From: Cytospora piceicola
Lineage: Eukaryota > Ascomycota > Sordariomycetes > Diaporthales > Cytosporaceae
Assembly: GCA_023375675.1 (NCBI GenBank)
Contig: JALQBC010000012.1
Span: 124,001-188,000 of the forward strand
Reading direction: 5' to 3'
Length of the DNA stretch: 64,000 nucleotides
Positions 49,138-61,426 of this stretch are shown one piece after another (position 1 is the stretch's first letter; the number at the start of each line of letters is the position of its first letter). A program made the translations under genes and the position numbers. The notes below the pieces were generated by a model. It did no database searches. It was given only the letters and a program-made list of their open reading frames with translations, and was not told where the DNA came from.

Positions 49138-52100
49138 CTAAGGGTTCGAGGGCTCTCGGCTCCGCGCGTTGCTTTCCCTCTTGCCGAGGAAGCTGCGCCG
49201 GGTGAAAGTCGACTTGGGGCTGCCTGGCGCAAGGCTCCCGCCACCATTTGCTTCTGAGCTGACGAAGGTACTCCTTACGACAACCGTGCCACTGCCAACC
49301 TGGATCTCCTTGTCCTGCGCGGAGCCGCTCTCGTCCACAACATATTTCGCCTCGCCCAGATCACCGTCGCTGCTGAAGGTGTGGTTCTCCTTGACTTGAA
49401 TGGCAAACATAGCATCCGGTGTGCAGACGCATTTAAATGTCTCACCGAACTGGAAAACCGCTCCTGCGGCCTTGTGGTGTTTGGTCTTGCCGATGGTCTT
49501 ACCCTTCGGCAACGTTTGTTGCACAATGATGTACAGATCCGAAGACGGTGGGAATCCAGACGCCGAGACAATAGTAAACGTTGCCGTGCCAGCGCCTGGA
49601 CCGGGTATGACGGCGCTGTGGGTGGATGCTGCGCCGAAGCTCCTCGTACGGCTGTGAGTACCATTGCTTGAGCCAACAGCTGATTTAGGAGAGGCATTTG
49701 GCGATATCTCTTCCTCGGGGATTGCAAGGCCGGCTGACCTCGCAACATCGCCAGCTACCGAGTCCGTTCTGGTTATCACCACCGGTGACTCCTGGAGGCT
49801 GGCGACCGGCGAGGCCGCGACAGCATCGTCCTCCTTCTTCTTTCCAGCGAAGCCGCGTTTCATAAAAGAGGCTCCTTTGCCAATACCATGGGCGAGACCA
49901 GCAGCGCCTTTGATAGGGGCACCAGCGACGCCGGTGACGATCCTGCCGGGTGCAGCAAACGTGCCAGAAAAGGTTGAGGTTCCTTGCCTGGCTCTGGTCA
50001 CGTAATCGGGACGGAACAGCAAGCGCAATCTAACAACACCCGACTTTCCATCCAGAATAAGTTTTATCTCCTGCGCCTTGAACGGGTCCAGTGGCTCCAG
50101 GTTGATATCAGCACCGCCGAGGAAGTCAGGCTTGTCCGCGAAATCCCAATCGTACACCTTGAGGCTGAACTTCGAGGCAGTGCGGGAAGGAACAGGGACC
50201 TCAAAGAACTCATTCCAAGCTGGATGTAGAGTCTTCTTTTGCACCTTCGTCTTGAAGACCTCCTGGCCGTTCAATTCGAACTTGCAGTATGGGTCACTCT
50301 TGCCGTTGGAGTCGGCCGAGGGCAGCTCCATGGCATCGAGCACGTCGACTCGAAGGTTACCCATATTGTTGATGCTCTCACTGGGGTCGAGGTTCATCTT
50401 GATTGGAACATACTTGAGGCTGACTTTCACGGAGCTAGGCCTTCCATCATCATCCTTCATAATCAATGTTGTAGGGTTGTTCTGATAAATGTTAGTTTCC
50501 ACTTAAACGAGGTGAAGAAAGGGGAACCTACCAAGCACTGCTTCAGGGTATCCAGAGTATTGCCTGTTAGCCGAGCCAGCGTCTTATCCTTGTCGTCATC
50601 ACCTGGCTTGCTGGACCCCTCTCGGACCTTGATAGTCAGTTTAGAAAACTCCAGTTCCCGAATCAGACAGTCTCCGATCTCATCGAATTGGTGCTGTCTC
50701 TTCTTTGCCGACGAAGACACATAGGACGGGAATGCCATATCGTCCACGAAGACCTCAATATGAGTATCGCTCTTCGGTAGCTCTGCCTCCATGAGGTTGA
50801 AGATAATAAGGCCAGACTCGTACTTCAGGAGCTCCTGCGGAGTGAGATGGACCTTGGCTGGTTGCTTCTCCTCTCTAGATTTCCTAGGTGACTTGGCAAA
50901 GCTAGGTGACTTAGGAAGACCAGGCGACACAGGAGAGACAGGCGTCTTTGGGCGCGCTGCATCCTTCTCCCTATCTATATCAAGGCTGGAAGAGAACCTG
51001 CCGGCCCTTTCGGAACGCGGCGGTACTTCGAGAGACATTGCATCGCCATTTTGAGAGACTGACGGGGTGGCTTCTTTCTCCTCCTCTTCCTCTTCATCCT
51101 CAGGATCAGCAACATTGACTGTGGGGTAGAATGCCACAGTGTACTGGAGCAACCCCTTAGCTACACCCTTGCCATGGAGGCGCAGACCGTCTTCGCGGGG
51201 CGCCTTCTCGTCATGGACGATGTACTCGCCGTTCTCATCTTGGTGTATAAATTCACTGGCATGAACGTCGATCAAGCCAAGGCTTCGATCCTTGCCCATC
51301 TTCTCAGCGTCCATAACTTCGAGTTGCAATTTGTCACGTTGGGAGTGCACCGGAACATAGAGCACTTCGTCCCAAACCGGGTTGAGAGTGTTGCTGTGGG
51401 TAACAGAGCGCCCTCGTTCGAGGCCGGAGATCAGTACTCGTGCGTATGGATCCGATTTGCCCATCGCCTCAAAGTTTCGCAGATTCTTGGCGGCCTTGAA
51501 GTGGAAGCGCATTATACCAATCGGTGTTTGGTAACCTCCAGTTCCGGCTACAACGCCGGACAAGGCCACAGGTCTCCACTGAGCTTGCATCTTCACACGA
51601 CCTGTCTTGGTCTGAGCGAGATTGTACCAATCTTGTCCCTTGTCCATAAGCTCGAGCATGTCCTCCAGCTTGATCTGATACGTTCCGAGAATCTGATCCG
51701 CAGCAAGGTCACGGTCATCTTTGATAACGACACCAAGTTTAGCGCTCTTCCGGTCAGTGATAAGGATTTCCTTGGAACCGTTGTCCCAGATTGGGTTGTT
51801 GGTACGCTTCAGTTTCTTGGTGGTATGCACCTCTTTGCCGTTCAGCAACAGGGCAGCGTAAGGGTTGAGCTGGCCGATGATGCTCTTCGAGCCATCGAGA
51901 TCTTTGGCCTGTTCCACATTGAATCGCAGGATACCAGTGTTTGTCTCAGGTGGCGGCTCTTCCTGTCCATCTGGCTCTGTGGTGGGCTCCAGGACCGGGA
52001 AGAAGCGAATGTCGCACATGAGCACACCGCGAGCCTTTCCGGCAGACTTGATTTCCAGGCGCTCATTCTCGTGCTCGTAGATTTCTTCAAGATTTTCGAG

Positions 52101-53766
52101 AGGGAAAGACGCAGTGCCGAGTTCCTTGTCCTTGCGGAATTCGTTCCAGTCAAAGACCTCCAAGTCCAGTGAGTCGTTCATTGAGGTAACAATAATGTAG
52201 TGAGTCTCGTTCCACCGTGGGTTGGGCGTGTCCTTGATGACTTTGGTCTGTGCCAGCGGCTGTCTCTTGTTCAGAGTGACCACAGTGTAACCATCGGGGT
52301 TGCCCGAAAAGTTGTCGGGGTTCTTGAGGCCCTGAGCACCATGTATAGTGACCGCAACAACACCAATAGCCTGGTCGACCGGAGATCCCGCAAGCATCTT
52401 GGCAATTTCGAGAGGGAACACATTCGGCGCGTACATCATGGGCGCGAGGGTGCCATGGATTTGTTCAAGAATGAAGCTCTCCAGACCAGGGATGAAGTTA
52501 ATGTCGAAGCCCAGGGTCTCACCACCGAGAGGCTTGCAGACATAGTCGATACTCGGTCGCTCCAGGAAGCACATCTCAATCTTCTCGACGTGTGGGAAGG
52601 GAAGCTGCAGCTTGATCTTCACACGCATGATCCCTGAGAAAGCCATATCCTCAACGATAACGTCCAGACCTTTACTGATCATAGCCTTGCCGACACGGAT
52701 TTCAAGAACGATCTTAGGGTTAATCTTGTTCTTGACCTGGCGAGCCGTCATGTCGGCTGTATCATTTGGGGTGAAGCTGAACTTCCAATCCATGAGGACC
52801 ACATCATCATCAGCATTTGGGTACGTTTTCACGTGTTCCATACGCGGAGGCTTCGAGCCCAAGGTAAAGGTCTTCAGCTTCAAGCTGTCAAGGAATCCCG
52901 GCGTTGCACCACTCAAGACCTGATCAACCGAGTTGATGATAGTCTGCGCAAGGACAGGCTGGTAGATGGGCCAGAATTTGACCAGGAACGAATTGATCCA
53001 CTCAAGGGATTCCGAATCAGTCTCCAATCTCTTGAGCGACAGCTCCCGGTTCAGGTCGTCCCGGAAGTTGCGGCGGACTCGTCGCAACGAGGTCCGGTAG
53101 TAGGTTCCGCAAAAAGTCATGACAATGAAGACCCATCCGAGTCCGCCACCAAGGACAGCCACGAGCCACGAAGCAATGCAAGCGAATATGATCACGCCGG
53201 CATTATAGTACCAGTCACCATAGTATTTGTCCGACATCTTGCCCTCCAGAAAAGTCTGGTGGTCGAGTAAGCTCTCGCCTTCCATGACGGACTCAACAGG
53301 CCATCCAAACTGGGGTGACCAGCCTGTCATGGCGCCCATCTGTGCCCCTTCGTTAGCAGCATCTTCTGCCGCCGCTGCTTCGGCGTCTTTCGGGGCCTCG
53401 ACAACACCACCCTTGGTGGCCTCGGGTAGATCGTATTGCGGCTTGCTTCCGTCGTCTTGGTCCGTTACGAGTCCGGCGCCATGGGGTCTATTGGAATGGA
53501 AACCCTCGGGGATTGCCTGGGAACAGTTGACGTTAGTGGAGTGGAGGGCTTGAAGGGCCGCTTGTTGTGCTTACAGCTCTGGCCTGGGCCAACTTTTCCT
53601 CAGGGCTATCATCGGGATTGAAAGTGAACGCGGTCAAGCCGGCGGCTTTGCTCTCCTGGAGCATCTTCTTCTGCGCATCATCGGCAGTCACAGAGCTCTC
53701 TCTGTCTTGGGCCGCCTCGATGGCGCCCTGCTGCTTGAGCTCGCTTGCCTCTTGTTCGGTCGCCAT
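49138..53766 (-). CDS. Tricalbin-like SMP and multi-C2 protein (ER-plasma membrane contact site)
   Basis: Exons 53766-53575, 53516-50532 and 50481-49138 (1506 aa). After a disordered acidic start, a hydrophobic hairpin lies at about residues 168-206 (GVIIFACIASWLVAVLGGGL ...). An SMP lipid-transfer domain covers about 226-439 (SLEWINSFLVKFWPIYQPVL ... PGLESFILEQIHGTLAPMMY). C2 domains follow at about 445-560, 593-710, 731-850 and 1100-1210; the third and fourth carry GKSDPYARV and GKSDPYCKF, typical of Ca2+/lipid-binding loops. Two weaker C2-like stretches lie near 930-1010 and 1357-1460. Family knowledge: tricalbins/extended synaptotagmins tether cortical ER to the plasma membrane and move lipids. 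The short second intron (50 nt) sits between C2 modules. The gene is divergent from U2AF35. Confidence 0.93.
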
Positions 53767-55450
53767 GTCGTGTTGGCACCACGGCTGCTACAGCAGCACC
53801 ACACCTGAGAATCAACTGAAGTCCGACCAATGGCGCCAAAAGCTTGCCGTGGTAGACAAACGTAAAAGGGGGCTGCAGATAAGACAATTTGTGGTACGGG
53901 GACGGTGAAGAGGTGAGAACGCGCCGGTCGGGTTTGAGGTAGAGAGAGAGGAAGAAGCAAAAGAAGGAACAGGTGACTGGCCGATATAATCAAAGAAAGT
54001 GTGGGAGGTTGAGTGGTGTACCGATATTCCAATATGTTGTATCCCGGACCAAGTCACCAGAGTCTCTTGAAAGCAAGCAGGCCTTGTTTGGGAGCACGAC
54101 CACCTTGGGCTCGTACGGTGCTCCTAGGCGGCTCGTTACCCCTGGAACTGAGTCTCAGGCACTGTGACGTAGCCGTGAACTTAGCTAATGGGTTCCCCAG
54201 ATCAATTGTGGCTGCGCACGCTATGAGCAGTAGTGGGGCCAATGAACCGGCCCTGCAGAGCTCCTTGTGGAAGCAACGCGTAACACGTTACTTTGTACAC
54301 TAAGTTCTGTAACCAGGTACCTACCTAGGCAGGTAAGCATAACAATATCCCGGCCGAGTACATACCTAGGTACACATGAAACCCAGCCCAGGAAAACCAT
54401 CAAGGTACACCTTGACACGTAGATATCTACATAGGTACTTCAGTACTTGCCTACTGTACGTGATACATGGGGGGTTTCCTTGTCAGGCACCCCGAAAGCA
54501 TCTCTTGGAAGGCACCACCTCTCAGTTTGTTGGTATGAAAAAGATTTCATTACAGTATTATCGCAACTTAGGGCCGAAGGAAAAGCGAGATTTTCGGTCC
54601 TGTCAATTACACTGCGAGCGCAAACCCGATGACTTGGCAGCTTTCCAAGTTTGGCACTTGGCACCAGATTTGATCGTCGTCCTCGATGAACCTCAACCTG
54701 GAGCCAATCACAATTTGCTGTCGACCTACTGTGTACTGCGGCCACTTTGACTGCTGGGCCTCAACAAGTGCAAAACAACACACGGCTCATTACTTTTATA
54801 CCTTTCACGAGTCAGTATCGCAGGCCTCACAGGATATACCCCATAAGATTACCGCACAGTATTGATAACAATTGGAAAGTCGCAAGCCCGCTCTTGCTGT
54901 GTGGATTTCCGGCATACCACGGTAAGTGAAAGTTCGGCGGAGATAGATACACCGCGTAGACGTGCACGACGTGTTCTCCAAGCCCTCCCTGCTTGCCCAG
55001 GTGCCCAGTCAGCACCCGATCATTGCGCAGATACGTTTCAGGATGCACCAATGTTGAGTAGTGAGCGTTGACCAGATCTACGAGAGACTATAGCTGCTTG
55101 TCACTTTTGAAATGAAACGATATCGAGGTTGCTCATCTGCGGTGCCCCCGTATCCCCGGAACCGAGCCGAGGCATCCATGATGTTACTAAGCAGATGTGG
55201 CGCAGGGGCTTGAGAACCTGTATGATTGGCTAGCCTTGATGCCGAGTGTGGCTGGAAAATTCTAGTTCGCAGATCCCAGACTCCCAGGATTCCCTCAGCC
55301 TTACGGACTACCATCACAAGCTCCATTGCGACCGAACTTCGTCGCCGAAAACAAACCAGCTGTTTCATCCACGATAAACCGCAACATCAGTTCCCTCCCC
55401 CATCCTCTACACCAAACAGATACCAAGGACCAGCCCAGAGGAACTTCACC
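53767..55450. other. Divergent intergenic region with TAGGTACCT motifs
   Basis: 1.7 kb between tricalbin (-) and U2AF35 (+). Motifs of the TACCTAGGTA type occur at about 54316-54334, 54363-54376 and 54420-54440. No gene is supported. Confidence 0.55.
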
Positions 55451-56171
55451 ATGGCCAGCTACCTAGCGTCGATTTTCGGAACCGAGCAAGGTACGTTGAT
55501 GGGAAACCATACCACCAGCCTCACGCCAGCAAAAGCGTCTGTATTGCCCCCTCTGCTAACCCACCCACCTCTCCCACACAGACAAGGTCAACTGCTCCTT
55601 CTACTACAAGATCGGCGCGTGCCGGCACGGCGACCGCTGCAGCAGGAAGCACGTCAAGCCCTCCTACTCGCAGACGATCCTGATGCCCAACCTGTACCAG
55701 AACCCGGCCTTCGACCCGAAGAACCGCATGAACGCGTCGCAGCTGCAGAACCACTTCGACGCCTTCTACGAGGACATCTGGTGCGAGATGTGCAAGTACG
55801 GCGAGCTCGAGGAGCTCGTCGTCTGCGACAACAACAACGACCACCTCATCGGCAACGTCTACGCCCGCTTCAAGTACGAGGAGTCGGCACAGAAGGCCTG
55901 CGACGACCTCAACAGCAGGTGGTACGCCGCCAGGCCCATCTACTGCGAGCTCAGCCCCGTCACCGACTTCCGCGAGGCGTGTTGTCGCCTCAACAGCGGC
56001 GAGGGCTGCGTGCGTGGCGGCTTCTGCAACTTCATCCACAGGAAGAACCCGAGCGACGAGCTGGACCGTGACTTGATGCTCAGCACCAAGAAGTGGCTGA
56101 AGGAGGGTGGCAGGGATGCCCGCACCCCGACGAGGTCGCCCAGCCCGGAGCCTACGAGGAGGAGATACTAG
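55451..56171 (+). CDS. U2AF35: U2 snRNP auxiliary factor small subunit (U2AF35)
   Basis: Exons 55451-55490 and 55582-56171 (209 aa). Two CCCH zinc fingers flank a UHM domain: finger 1 at about residues 18-37 (C-x8-C-x5-C-x3-H), finger 2 near 177-196 (CRLNSGEGC ... CNFIH, C-x7-C-x5-C-x3-H). The UHM holds WCEMCKYGELEELVVCDNNN and RWYAARPIYCELSP. A short RS-like tail (TPTRSPSPEPTRRRY) ends the protein, as in fission-yeast and filamentous-fungal copies. Family knowledge: U2AF35 recognises the AG of the 3' splice site with U2AF65. The first exon encodes just MASYLASIFGTEQ plus one nucleotide, the conserved N-terminus. Length equals that of fungal homologues. Confidence 0.96.
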
Positions 56172-56696
56172 GGGCCATCCGGGTTGACGGGAAGCGAGAC
56201 GCAACGTCGGGTTGATGGTCGCCCGGGAAAAGAGTGCCTATGAGAAACGGAACGTGAAGAGTGGTCGCAATTTTATCAGTTTAAGAGCCGTGTTCCACGG
56301 TCACGGAATGAGGCATGTACATCTGAGGATGTCTGTGAAGTGGCTGCATCAGGATGGCTAGAAGCATTTTATTTGGCAAAGGACCATTTTCAGCAGGGTC
56401 TCCTGGGCAGGAGATATCACAGAGGCCAGGGCGTCCGGAGTCTATTTCAATAGTTTCATCATAGGGATCTGCCGAGGGATACACGTCGTAATCACTCCGC
56501 TAGACAGGATTTATTTAAAAGTGCGGTTGTCGAAAGCTTTTTATTGAACGCATAAAAGTGAGTATCTGTGTCGTACCTCTTCCTTGTATGCCCATGTTAC
56601 GCCGTCTTCGTATTGCAATTGAGTGCCTACTCCTTCGCATCTACGAATGCATCAACAGACCCACCCGTGCTGTCTTGGTGCTTGGCAGGCTGGTCC
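56172..56696. other. Convergent intergenic region
   Basis: 525 bp between the U2AF35 and oxysterol-binding protein 3' ends. Nothing is recognised. Confidence 0.6.
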
Positions 56697-58519
56697 TCAA
56701 ATCGGCAGGTTGGTCTTCAAATCATCCTGAAAGTCAATCAGCGGTCCCTCGGAGGGCTTGCCTGTGGCCTTTAGCAACTCCGAAATCTCTCCCGAACTCT
56801 CAACTTTAGGGTCACCGCCAGAGGACAGCATCGGGGGCCTTTGGGTGTCCGCCGAGCTGTCATCAGGACCAAAGTTTATCAGATCGTCATTCTTCGGCCG
56901 CGGGGCCGCCGCCTCGTGTCTTGGAGGGATTTTAGCCGCAGGCCTCGGCTTCTGGCCCGGAATGATCGGGTAGATCGCCAGGATCTGTTCGGTTGACTTG
57001 TTTGGATCAGAGGGATCACTAGGATGGAGATTAGTAGCAAGTCCTCGATGGATCCAGGGACTTGCACTTACAGCTGCGCGTTTATGATCCACTCAAGATC
57101 CTCTTCTCCTTCCTCAGGGCCACCAGGGCCACCCCTGACTCTCCTGAACAGCCGAGGGTGCCATTCAACTCCCTCCTGGGTTCTCTTGGCAGCCTCGTCT
57201 CGTTGCATATCCTCGACCTTGGTCTTCTCGTCGGTAGCGAGTTCATGGTTCCTCACCTTGACAGCCTGGGAAGTCTTCTGCCAAAGCTTTTGTGATTCCC
57301 TCTCCTCTTGCTCTTCTATAGCCCTGACTTGTGGCGGCGAGGGCTTAGAACGGTGTGCGTCGAAGAACATCTCCTTATGACCAGTCTTTGAAGTTGTCAG
57401 CGCCATGTCTCATCTTTGTTCGTTAGGCCTACGTTTGCTTACCTTTAGGTTCTTGATATACATCTCCTCGCTCCATAGTCCGGAGAACTCGTATAGCGCC
57501 TCGCCAGTTTTCTCATTCCTGATTGCACCACCGATGGCGTTGTACGTGCCGCCGACCCAGCCCTTGGTCTTGAACTCCAAGTCTGCGACGAGGCCCATCT
57601 CGGGGCATCGGACAAAGCTGTGATCACCCAACTCGTACTTCATCTTTCCGAAGAGGATTCCTCGTGCGTACATGTTCGGTTGGGTCAGGAAACTATGAGA
57701 ATATGGTTAGTCTCTGAGGTGTCGCGTAGGGTGAGGCTATACAAACTAGCGTTCTCCCTTCTGGGGATTACTGCCCCTATTCAGGATTGTCAAGGTGGTC
57801 GTTCCTTCCATCAGACTCGCGGCCGAATTTCCAAGGAATTTGCTCTTCGGTTTCAGGCAACCATCAACACGTATGTGGTGTTCCGGAACCATGTAAAAGT
57901 AGCTCGATTTGGGCGGGTGGTGAGAAGTTTGTTCGGAGATGTAGTAAGCTCTTGTGTCGTCATTGAAGTCCCAGTAGCAGGAGAAGACTTCGCCAAGGAT
58001 AGGATTCAGTGGCTTCTTGACTCCCGGGGGACGGATATGCCAACCGCTGAGGTAGAACTTGACGACGGAGACAAATCTTTCAACGGGATCATCAATAGTC
58101 GATATTGGTAGGAGCATTTCAGGGTGGCACATGAAGCTTGACAGAAGGTGGTCAGCCAAGAACACGCAGTTGTACCAGCGGGGACGTATTTACTTTGTTA
58201 TGCGCTCCAGCATGCTACGAGGCTCAAGGATGAATGTAGGAAGGGTGACTCTGCTTAAGTCGGCACCCGGTCTGAGCTGGGAGATGATGTGCCCGAGCAC
58301 TGCAGAGCCGTATTAGCTTTGGCAGGACATGAGCAAGCAACGATGTGTTGACGAACCATTGCCCTGATCGGGCTCGACCACAGTAACATCCTCTTCGCCC
58401 GGATCTCCTCTGCCGTCATCGACGGACCCTCGGCTGCCTGCAACAAGCATGGGACAGATCAGCTCTCCGTACGACTACGATAGAATTGTTTACATAGCAT
58501 GGTGTAAGAAACTTGTCAT
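56697..58519 (-). CDS. Oxysterol-binding protein-related lipid-transfer protein (short ORP)
   Basis: Exons 58519-58494, 58433-58357, 58299-58194, 58136-57747, 57692-57443, 57385-57072 and 57018-56697 (494 aa). The ORD domain fills most of the chain: [36 protein letters not shown], the family signature SEQTSHHPP (usual form EQVSHHPP, here Thr for Val) and WNE-region equivalents later. No PH or ankyrin module precedes it, so it is a short Osh-type protein. Family knowledge: such proteins exchange sterol or phosphatidylserine against PI4P between membranes. The C-terminal part is Pro/Asp-rich ([16 protein letters not shown]). Six introns are all short (52-60 nt range). Only the start is uncertain: two ATG/acceptor pairs reach the same frame (58519 with acceptor before 58433, or 58500 with acceptor before 58437). 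Confidence 0.88.
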
Positions 58520-60185
58520 GGTCACGCACTGGCGTTTGAAGTTGCCCGCCGACGGGCGCCAGACACAAGGCCCATCATGGTCATGGTTGAAAAGGGGCAG
58601 TCTTATGTCGAGGTTCGTGTCGCCGAAAGGTGAAAAGGGGGCGGTTCGAGCCCTCACGCAGACACCTTTGGTCGGTGAGCAGCGGTAGCGGGTTGTAGGT
58701 TGTAGGTTCGAGAAGGTCAAGGTATCGGCGTAGGATAGACTCAAATCGAATGCTTAGAATTCAGTCGTCGGAAGGAGGTCTGAGGGAACCTTGAAGGGCG
58801 GGATCGTCGGGATGATGTAGGGAAGTGTATGACGGCCTAGGGCGAAGTGAAGAATGCAAATGCCATTTTTGGCGGGGTATAGCTCCTTCTGTGGTTCCTC
58901 ACAGTGACTTGCCGCCCATGACGTTGCGTGTCAGGCCGTGTGGCTGTGCCGAATCCTGGAACCGTGCGCTTCCGAGTCTCGCGGTACCTGCTATGCGGGC
59001 TGGCGGGTTGAAATAGCACTGCGACTACCTACTGTAGGTATGTACTCAACAGGACATCTGAAAGACTGTACCGGATTGTCGGATTCGGATGGAACAAATG
59101 TCGCCAACCTTAAAAGTTAGGTTGAATACTGAAGTGTTCACGTACAAACATAAAGACTACACGAAAGGTGGCTCTGTGTGCGTCATGATTGTTTTTGTCC
59201 AAGCCATTCAACTTCATACTCCAAATCAATGATCACATACCTTACGCGAGAGGATGAGTATAAGGGCCAAGGTTTTCTATCATTTACAGTCGGTATATCC
59301 AACCTTCTTGGACCATATTCGAGAACTGAGGCAGCAGGATTGTTGAACAAGGCGCTCGTTACCAGCGGGCAGTAACCTGGCACACTACCCAGCCGCCCCG
59401 TGTCTTGTGATGGAGTTGTGACAAGGCAGACAGACCTTCAGCTCGGATAATTCTTGGTTGGTTTGATGCAGAACCATGCCAGGCAATTCGGCGAACGGGT
59501 TGGGTGAGGTACATATGGTCACTGAGGCTGATTGGGGGCCGAGGACCGAAATCACAATAGGGTGGGTTGTAGGTTGTCAGTATGTTACAATGGACTTGCA
59601 GCTTCTCTCAAGCACGCGATCAGTCGCCTCGTCGACCCGGATGCTCCTCATCAACTTTGAACGACACCGGTGGTGGGTTTCACTCTGTCACGTCCCGTCT
59701 TCTGTGTATACGGCTCTGTAACTGCCTTTCGACAAGCACTTGTGTCAACCTTGGAACCTTTGGCTTGGGTTACCCACCGATACTGTGTAGTGTTGAGCTC
59801 TTATCAATTGAAATGAGGATTATTTCCCTTGGCTGCCGGCAGCCGATGTGACAGGCCCTTGAGCCTGTCGCTTCTGCCTTGGCAGGTTGGATATTACGGC
59901 TCAACGCCAAGATCATCGGCTGCCCTGAACATCCACGGACTGTTCGTAATGGAGGAGCCGATGAGGATTTAGAGCATAAGAGTTGGGATGCAACCTGTCG
60001 CTTAGCCGATCTAGTGTTAAGTCTAGTAGGGGTGACCGTCACAGCCTTAGGGGTCCCGGGGCCATGCAAGTCGTGTTTACTATTTATTACTGTCCGCTTC
60101 CTACCGTAGTAATTGTGTGCAGGCGTACTAGAACAGAACAAGCAGAGAAAGGGTTTCATGGTTGCTTATGCTCTACCTGCCCACA

Positions 60186-60362
60186 GTAGGTCTCTACCTA
60201 CCTACAATAGGTACCTAGGTAGTTCGTTACTGGTCATCTACTACTACTATGTACCTAAGTACCTAGGTGGTGATAGGATTGGGACTGCCATGCTCACATT
60301 TACATGGTACAGCTGACAGTATCTAGATAACTACCTAGGTACCTACCTACCTAGGTAGGCAT
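60186..60362. repeat. Cluster of palindromic TAGGTACCTA / ACCTAGGT motifs
   Basis: At least five overlapping units in three groups (about 60188-60222, 60250-60270 and 60327-60358). The motif is self-complementary, so each group can fold back on itself. Confidence 0.75.
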
Positions 60363-60997
60363 ACCGGAATCCGTGTCACTGTACCTGCCTACCGGTACGG
60401 AAAACTGTAACAGGTGTGATAAGTCACCACCAGGAGTCGGCGGGTAAGGCAGAGCCCCACATTCAGGGGTATTTCACGTAGTTTAAATTCGAAGCAGGGA
60501 TGATTGATGGTGCAGTCGAGCTTGAAGCACTCGAGATAACAGGGGGGACCCACCCTAACCACTCTCACCCTCCCGTGCCTGACTACCGAACCTAGAACAC
60601 TGAGCATGCTGGCACGTCGGAGCTCCAGCCTGGCACGAGCTGTCATGGGGCCACATGGTAATATTCTGGAGACATCCTTCCCATACAGCACGTTACATAG
60701 GTAGTGTAAGACCAACAAGTGAACAAGTGAAAAAAAAAAGAATCTGAGAAATGCAACAGGGGCGGCGGGCTGGTGTAACCCATAAGTCCCCCGCCCCCTC
60801 CCCCAATCTTACACAGTAGCCAGCGCCTAGAATCCCAAAATAAGGGCCATCGCACGTGTGGTATTTGGTGGGGGCCACCGTGGGGTTCATGCCTGGTCGA
60901 CATTGACGTCTATGTACCTCCAGGGTCCCGCCGTTATGCCATTACACTAGTTACCCAGGTAGTTCATGAACTGGTCGATTGGTTGCTTGATGGATGG

Positions 60998-60998
60998 C

Positions 60999-61024
<26 letters not shown>
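60998..61024. repeat. (TTGA)n microsatellite
   Basis: Six to seven tetramer units, about 400 bp upstream of the last gene of the window. Confidence 0.9.
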
Positions 61025-61029
<5 letters not shown>

Positions 61030-61426
61030 GCCCCTTGTTGAAACGACCATCCTCGAACCTCCTTACATACCACAACAACCTACCTAACATACCTGGCTAG
61101 TCTACCTCATATACGATTCGATCCAAGACAAACCCGCCCTGCCTTCGTAACATTAACATTGGCAACAATCTCGCCCTTACGAATCCCTCTCCACTCCGCG
61201 TCACCTGAGTAAGTAGCCGCCAATTGATCACGATCGCGTCGTACCAGATCCATTCAAGAGTATCCACGGCTCGACTTGTAGGACGTTGCGCGTCGCTCAA
61301 CCCCCTCCTACCTCTTCTCACCCAACCTGGACAGGATGTCCCCTGATCTCGCTTGAGAAGCACGATTGTCATCTATTCAATTCGAACCTATCTTCATCGC
61401 GGCATCGACATAATTTCAAGGGCAAT

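Larger units (their letters stand above)
58520..61426. other. Long divergent intergenic region rich in TAGGTACCTA motifs
   Basis: 2.9 kb between divergent genes. It holds the densest block of palindromic TAGGTACCTA motifs (60186-60362) and a (TTGA)n array. No tRNA, transposon or gene was recognised; a B-box-like sequence near 58643 lacks the rest of a tRNA. Confidence 0.55.

Noticed and set aside
51174..52172. Open frame of 332 codons on the + strand
   Set aside because: It is antisense to the C2 domains of the tricalbin-like gene, with no recognisable domain of its own.
55521..56204. Open frame of 227 codons on the - strand
   Set aside because: It is antisense to the U2AF35 main exon, whose zinc fingers and UHM are unambiguous.
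58643..58653. B-box-like sequence GGTTCGAGCCC
   Set aside because: No A box, acceptor stem or anticodon arm can be fitted around it, so it is not a tRNA gene.
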